A stretch of 64,000 nucleotides of DNA from Xenoacremonium recifei (taxonomy: Eukaryota; Ascomycota; Sordariomycetes; Hypocreales; Nectriaceae): positions 620,001 to 684,000 of the forward strand of contig WOFQ01000009.1 in assembly GCA_012184525.1 (NCBI GenBank), given 5' to 3'. Shown piece after piece: positions 57,907 to 64,000 of the stretch; the first letter of the stretch is position 1; each line of letters starts with the position of its first letter. Under the pieces are notes generated by a model that searched no databases, was not told the DNA's origin, and was given only the letters and a program-made list of their open reading frames with translations. The translations under genes were made by a program, and so were the position numbers.

Positions 57907-58495
57907 TCGACCACACCATAATATGCATTGGACACTTCTATTCTGGCGTTGTATCGCCCCTCAGGATGTTTACTCTCAGCTATCCTATTCCTTACGGGTT
58001 TAAGCTAGTCCAGGGTACTGGGAGAGTCCATGGAGATCGAGACATCAAGTCCACTTCGACGTCCAACATCTTGGAGACCACAAGGTTCGAGTGATGCAGG
58101 GTCTTTGTTCATAGCCACACACACCCATAAGATAAAGGAAGCGCTATTTCAGTCAAGAGGAGCAAAAATCGTCAAGAAGAATGTTTCCCTTTGTCACCAG
58201 AAGGGCAACTAACCGCCCTTAGGCTGGATTCTGATGGCCGTGCGAGTTGAAGTATCCTAGGTGAAAGTATTCATCTATTTGCCAGCCAGTCACAAGTGTA
58301 CTTCTTCTTTGTGAGATCCTTTCACGCACCCCCTTCACCCGCTAAGATACTACTTGCTACTTGAGAGCGAAGGGTTGAAAGTTATGTAACTTGGAATTTC
58401 TTTATTTGACCCGCCTCCCCCCCAAGTCCCGGCTTGCAACCGCGTCTTGAAAATATTGCAAGGCACACCGAACAGACACATCGGTCTGGATCAAC
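57907..58495. other. Intergenic, no gene seen
   Basis: About 590 bases between two same-strand genes. Confidence 0.5.
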
Positions 58496-59705
58496 ATGGA
58501 AAAGAAGGAGAAACAGACCAACGCACCGGACTCGGTCAATGAGCTGCTGCGGACCCAACCCCGGACCAAAGGCTTCACGCACCCCTTGTTCTGGACGAGC
58601 CGACACCTCAATCTACTTGGATGCGTTTTCCATCCCGATCAAAAAATTGCTGAAACAAATCTCAAGCCTCCCCAACCGCTAGAAAAGCCGGTGAATTGGG
58701 TTAAGGTCGTGGAAAAGTACAACGACATCAAATGGCTGCTTAAAACTCCGGCACATCGAATCCCCGAAGGAGAGACCGAGGCTCCATTGTGCATCAAATG
58801 CAACGAAAGATGGGGTGCAATACTCAATTTGCTTGATAGTCCTGCTCCTGGCTTGAACTCCTACAGGTATGTTGTCATCTTGACGATAGATCATCTCGCA
58901 GGCTAACAGCATGTTTCAGAGTTGGTCTCCCTTTCTATGCCTCCTTTCGACATGTTTGGGACCTCCCATGCTACGTGTTTGCTAGAGAGTTTGGCAGTTA
59001 CCAAAATGATCCGGTATACATGCCGTATCTGGCCTGTATCTTTGAAAGTGACATCCAGCATGACCGTCAGCATAGCAAGTTCACTCCTCCCGAGGTTCAG
59101 CTTATGCGCAAAGCGAAGATGCCTATGAAGTCGACCCGGCATACTCCATATCTGGTTGGTGTTCTAATTGCCATGGCCCAGTCGCAAAGAGAGCGCAATG
59201 AGAGAGCAGCTCTTTTGGGCAAGGAGGATCTATTGACATCGTATACTGTACGTCTCTGATCTACTGATATGGAAATTTCTGTAACCGAAGACTGACTCGT
59301 TGAAAGGCTTCTGTTCTTGTAGGGACATCATGGGATACCACGAATGCCATCATTTACACCGCAAATATATCTCCCGACTTCCTGGACAGATTCGATTATC
59401 CCTCTGCATCCCCACAAGACAAGACGCCTCTGGTGATTCGCCGCATCAAAATCCCGTACCAGCCGCACCTTAACTTCAGGGAGAGGGTGTCATTTGTTGC
59501 GACTCAGCAGATGCGCTTGTGCGAGGAAAACGAAGATGACGAAGATTCCTCGGAAGAAGTTGTCTCAACGATGGACCGGGTTGCCTACGAGAGATTGGCG
59601 CGGCAACAGGAGAAGGCGAAGAAAAGAAAGCGGCCCAGTAAGGACGAGGATGGCGATGACGGGGGTTCTGTCGCTAGGAAGCAGCGACGATGGTGGTTTT
59701 GGTGA
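58496..59705 (+). CDS. Uncharacterised fungal protein with acidic then basic tail
   Basis: Exons 58496..58866, 58920..59247 and 59307..59705 sum to 1098 bases and give 365 residues. I do not recognise a named domain. The N-terminus contains FTHPLFWTSRHLNLLGC. A middle block (HVWDLPCYVFAREFG, then LVGVLIAMAQSQRE) is followed by ASVLVGTSWDTTNAIIYTANIS and RFDYPS. The C-terminus has an acidic Glu/Asp run and then a Lys/Arg cluster (KAKKRKRPSKDED) that could be a nuclear signal, ending in WWFW. Three exons in consistent phase and protein-like composition support a real gene, possibly one of the many fungal-only genes lacking characterised homologues. Confidence 0.7.
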
Positions 59706-60003
59706 TCAGTTTATTTGCAGGTGTCAAAGGAGTTCGTGTGGATTTGGGCTTATGGGCGAAAGTGTACAGGTATCCTTAAACTGCGTGAGATCTAATCAAG
59801 TGCCACTAGTCTTTCATACGTGTCCGATAAATACGTAACTGCTTATTTATAACAAGCGAATGCTGATACCGTGCCGCTGGTTGCTCAGCAGATCGGATGA
59901 TTGGATCACGACTTACATCAGCCCATCCCATGCTTGGGCCACAGACAACGCTGATGGCATCATGCCCACCATTTCAACCTTGTAAACACCAGAAATAAAC
60001 ATA

Positions 60004-61458
60004 ATGAAGCATTTGAGTTCTTGGTTTGAGCGACATGTTCATCATACAAATTTCCGATTACATCGGGGTGATGCGAAGTTGTTACCCCCTACGAGACACT
60101 CGAAACCGCCGGTCAGACCGACCAGGATACCATCAGGGATACAAAGCGAAGCCAGAAAATTCCATATAAACGCACGCCTGGAGGACCTCCCATCAGAACT
60201 GAGGCGCCAAATTCTCTGTCTTCTGGACCTCGAAGGGCTTAGGAGTTTGATTCAAGCGACACCCGTTTTCCTGCAGCAGTTCCTTCTGAATCGCAGGACG
60301 GTTCTTTTTTACTGTCTTCAATCCTCACTAGGACCAGCTGCTTCAGTCGCTTACCTGTCGTCGTCGACCTTACCGCAACGTGATGACACAGATTGGTCTG
60401 TGCCTGAGATAATCATGACTTCTCGAGCCATGGAGGGCTTGAAATCACGTATTAGTTATGGAAGCACAGAAGCCTCATCCTTTGGACTCAAGAATTCTGT
60501 ATCTGAGGAGGAGATCGCGCAAATGGCGGGCTTTCACCGCTATATTGTTGTTCCCTTGGTACAGCTTTTTGCACGCGAGACGTTGACAGATCTTTCAAGA
60601 GAAGCCGGACAGGAAATCGACCAAGAACCATACACCGAGACGGAATGGACTCGACTCACCTGCGCATTTTACCGATTTCAATTATTTTGCAACATCCTGG
60701 CGCTTGAGGAGGCTGGAGAGAGTCATCTTTGGGATCAAGATAAGTCGCAACACCGACTGCTACAGAGAGTAGTCTGCAGTTTTGAGCCGTGGGAAATGGA
60801 AGAAGTGGCATGCATTCATTCCTTTGTGCGGAGAAAATACGCGGGGATTTTCGACGATATCCATGGAAATTTCGACCATAGAGAAACAAGGCCGAAGAGG
60901 AGGAGGTTAGAGGCCGATCTCGAGGCCGTCAACGTTGCCGCACACTTTTGTAAGTTGCATTGACTAAGAATAAGCAAGTCAGGAAATAACATGAGAGACT
61001 TAGATGAGAAGAGCCGCCTGCTAGAAGGAACAATATGTCAAGGTCTGGTCTCACTTCAGAGAGCCCTATTCCAGCAGGAAAACCAGCATCACCTTCTGTC
61101 CTTCAAGCAGAGGATCATGTCTATCGGAGATAATTCTATGCAGATGGACATCCTGGGAATAGCTTCTCAGGCCTTCCGAAGACACGCGTTTTTCACAGAA
61201 AGGGACTGGAAAGAGCAGCGGCGGGAACCGATGACATTTGAAGGTGACGATGCTGCTAATTATCCGCTGGCATGGACCTTGTTATGGGACGGTACCTGGA
61301 GCAATAAGTACGGGCAGTATATCCCAGAGACCCTGAGGCGATGGGGATACGTGATGTGGGATGCGGCGAGGATAGAGAGCAGCGGAGGTAGAGAGGTGCT
61401 GAAGCGGCAGATTGATGCTGCTTGGGGGGATCAGGACCCAAGATATGGCGGGTTGTGA
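60004..61458 (+). CDS. F-box domain protein
   Basis: Exons 60004..60949 and 61004..61458 (54-base intron, phase 1) give 466 residues. About residues 58-100 form an F-box-like motif (LEDLPSELRRQILCLLDLEGLRSLIQATPVFLQQF), expected to bind Skp1 in an SCF ubiquitin ligase. The remainder is helical and resembles the large set of fungal F-box proteins of unknown target. A basic KRRR cluster lies just before the splice. The second exon contains WTLLWDGTWSNKYG and WGYVMWDAARIE, seen in related fungal proteins as a conserved C-terminal block (from memory of the family style, not a search). The neighbour to the right is another F-box gene of different architecture. Confidence 0.78.
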
Positions 61459-62114
61459 ATGGGTTACTCCGTACTGGGTGAGACGTCTTGAGGGCAGAAA
61501 TGATTGGAACGATTCATGGATAGCATATTATGCAGCGCTTTTTTACTGAACAACAAGGAAAGATATATTATAGTGGCGTCTGAGGTGAGGCTATACGCAG
61601 CACGCGGAAAGTACAAAAGCAAGGCGAAACTGGGGTTGCACTTTCGGGGGTTACAGTACATAAAAGCGGGGTTCCGCCTCACCTTCACCTTCAGGTCGCC
61701 AACTCGCGTCTCTTCTTCCGTTTGCACACAACTGCAAAGACGCGTAGAGCGGCAGCCCAACACTTCATTTCTAACAAAAAGGGTCCCGAATCCAGAGTTG
61801 AAGCCAACGAAAGATTGCAGAAGTCTCGTCAATTTTCCTTCACGGCGGCTAAGACCGATCAGTTGAGTGTCTGGCTCTCGTGTAGCGGCCCGATGACCTC
61901 AGGCTGAGGTGCGGCTGAGTGAGTTGGAGAGAAGCTGAATGAGCAGAGAGTCGAGGAGCCAGAGTAGCAACTGGATGCGCCACCTGACAAAAACAAGATT
62001 CGTCGAGAAGGAGTGACATTTGATCGACGACTTGACGAGGCTCTGAGAGAGAGCCAATCTTGTCCTTCATACAACCACAGCTTACTTGACGTTTCGTCTA
62101 TACTACTGGCAATC
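61459..62114. other. Intergenic between two F-box genes
   Basis: 656 bases. Open frames on both strands but no conserved motif. Confidence 0.5.
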
Positions 62115-64000
62115 ATGGGCTCTCAAATTGAACGCACCCCAGAAACCGCGATCCAGGAAGGACGCCAACATTATGCCGCCAAGCGCTTCAGACCAGCCTT
62201 GGAACAGTTCACACGGGTATTATCTCAACCCTACATGCAGGACCACCTCGAAGCTAACAACTCTTTACACTAGGCCATGAAGTTGTGTGCTTGTAACCGG
62301 GGGATGAAACGCGAGAGGTGCGGCTGCAAAAACTACGAGAAAGTCGCTTTGGAAGGTGGCTCGATCTTTACCGAAGCTATGTACAAGTGCTCTTGTGCTG
62401 TCGGAAAGACTTTCAACAAATGCGACGATGCACTCCATATCCAAGCCCTGGACTATCGAGCGGCAACTTTCGAAGCTATGCAGGAGTTTGAGCGAGCCCG
62501 GAGAGATGCTGAATGGATCCTAGAACTTGCTCCTCGCCTCCCAGATGTGTGTTCTTCTCTGCTCCAATAGCTATACAGATTGTTGATTTATCTAGGGCTA
62601 CCTCCGACTAGGCAAAATTGCTCGACTTCAGAAGAAGCTTGAGTTGGCATGGATCATTTATAACACCGGTATCGAGGTCGGCAACGACAATAGGATGGCA
62701 GGGTCGCCAAAGTTACAGGTCAGAGAACCAGCCACCAAGAGCACTGGTGATGCGTTTGACTCACAATTTGCAGAAACTATACGCGGCGCGAAAACCGCTT
62801 CAACTTCATTTCTGTCGCAAAGATCCTCTTCAATACCCCCAGGAAGTTGTCCAACGGGTATTCTACTACATTGACTTTGCGACGCTGGTGTATGTTGCCC
62901 TTCCAACAATGGTTTAGAATAAAAACTGATACGCTCTAGACGATGTCTCCGCGTTTCAAAAGACTGGCGACGGTACCTCACCAGTCGTGGAAACGAGCGC
63001 CTCTGGCGATGTTTGCTTTTCCAAAGGGTCTTTCCTCATCGATATGCCCCGAGTGTTAATGCCATCCGGAATCTCGTGTCCTATTCCGGAAGAGACGTTC
63101 GGCAACTGGTGATTCATAGCGTGTTACGCTTTCGACTTACCCAACATAAGCTTCTTTGCATCTTGCAAGGCGCGAAGAACTTGGAAGTGCTCAGTCTCAG
63201 AGGAAGTATTGACGAGCAAATCGAGATACCCGAGCAACGCGGCATCTTGACGAAGCTCAATCACCTCACACTCAATGACTTCAACGCCCAGGAGCCCAAG
63301 ATATTGCAAACGCTGCTTGCACACTCGGCACCAACTTTGCAATATCTTCACGTAGTTACCCTGCCACGCATGCCGGCCGCACAGCGAGAGACATTAGGGT
63401 TTCCTGACCTGCCATCACTGAAATATTTGCGACTTGAAGACAAGACCAAGACATACGCATCTAGGCTTGACATTGTATGTGAATCATGGTTAGAATCTCT
63501 TTGCGGACGACAGCTAATGTATGATAGGTTGCAATTTCTCAGAAGACACCAGCACTAGAACAGCTATGGCTGAACGAGATCGTTTTAGGATCACGAGGTT
63601 CTGTTGACCAGCTCGATGAATCCTGGAGAAACCTGAGCGTCGTTGTGATCAGCGACTCGACTGGCTCTGACCCTGAATCGGCGATGTCCATCAGGAAACT
63701 TACCTCAATACGCCGAGGCAATGCCTTGCGGCATGCCGATTTCGACTTCCGCTGGAAGTATGATCAACAAGGCCCCATGGGCGTGCGAATCATCTCTGCG
63801 CTGATGAACCAGGAGCCAACACTTCTGTCCTCTGAAGAGGTCGACCTTAGCGTGCATTACCCCGAGCTTCGCTCGCTTCGTCTCTCGCGCGCCATCATAA
63901 ATCCGCCGAAGCTTCAGCAGTATGTCACCGACTCCATCGCTGCCGGCAAACTGCATACTCTCGACATCGTCTTCCCGCTGGAAGTCTACGGAGAACCTCT
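62115..64000 (+). CDS. TPR / F-box / LRR protein, Dia2/Pof3-like (3' partial)
   Basis: Exons 62115..62216, 62274..62546, 62596..62718, 62774..62889, 62940..63474 and 63528..64000, continuing past the window. N-terminal TPR-like helices (AIQEGRQHYAAKRFRPALEQFTR, then YRAATFEAMQEFERARRDAEWILELAP, then GYLRLGKIARLQKKLELAWIIYNTGIE) lead to an F-box (PQEVVQRVFYYIDFATLVRCLRVSKDWRRYL). Leucine-rich repeats follow (LEVLSLRGS, LTKLNHLTLNDFN, LPSLKYLRLED, LEQLWLNEI). This order is that of yeast Dia2 and fission yeast Pof3, SCF subunits that act at replication forks and disassemble the CMG helicase. A Cys-rich segment (about residues 35-75, with CACNRG, CGCKNY and CSCAVG) is inserted in the TPR region. 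The paralogue call is tentative because the C-terminal LRRs are cut off. Confidence 0.8.

Noticed and set aside
1..64000. CRISPR arrays, rRNA, replication origins or bacterial-type operons
   Set aside because: None seen. Repeats are simple microsatellites only and the architecture is eukaryotic.

Overview
The window is filamentous-fungal nuclear DNA, most likely from a Sordariomycete of the Hypocreales type (an inference from gene content and architecture, not a database match). Genes are dense and on both strands. Introns are short (mostly 47-80 bases) with GT..AG borders and CTAAC/CTGAC-like branch sites, and many products are textbook fungal proteins. I rebuilt the spliced models by hand. 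For nearly every complete gene the exon lengths sum to a multiple of three and the protein reads through family motifs, which is the main support for the coordinates.

Layout. 1-2.35 kb: 3' part of a replication-checkpoint mediator (Mrc1/claspin type). 2.4-12.2 kb: a gene-poor accessory stretch with a CorA-like membrane protein, a diadenosine-tetraphosphate phosphorylase, a broken HET-domain gene and an NB-ARC/TPR (NLR-like) gene interrupted by an 847-base insertion. 12.6 kb: a tRNA-Val(AAC).

13.2-27.8 kb: a run of small-molecule uptake and catabolism genes. In order they are an amino-acid permease, a homeobox/C2H2 regulator, an amidase, a concentrative nucleoside transporter, a nucleoside hydrolase, an ACMSD-type metal-dependent decarboxylase/hydrolase and a 2-oxoglutarate/Fe(II) dioxygenase. 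Together these could import a nucleoside, release its base, oxidise the base and decarboxylate it, which is the logic of fungal thymidine/thymine salvage. This is the most interesting candidate system in the window.

28-64 kb: conserved housekeeping genes. They are a UbiB/ABC1 kinase-like protein, an uncharacterised protein, PEX19, UBC9, asparagine synthetase, the mitochondrial porin, a J-protein, a GH47 alpha-mannosidase, UPF1, IMP4, an SSO-type syntaxin, TOM70, aminodeoxychorismate lyase, a second uncharacterised protein, an F-box protein and a TPR/F-box/LRR (Dia2/Pof3-like) protein that runs off the right edge. No rRNA, CRISPR array, polyketide synthase or nonribosomal peptide synthetase was seen.
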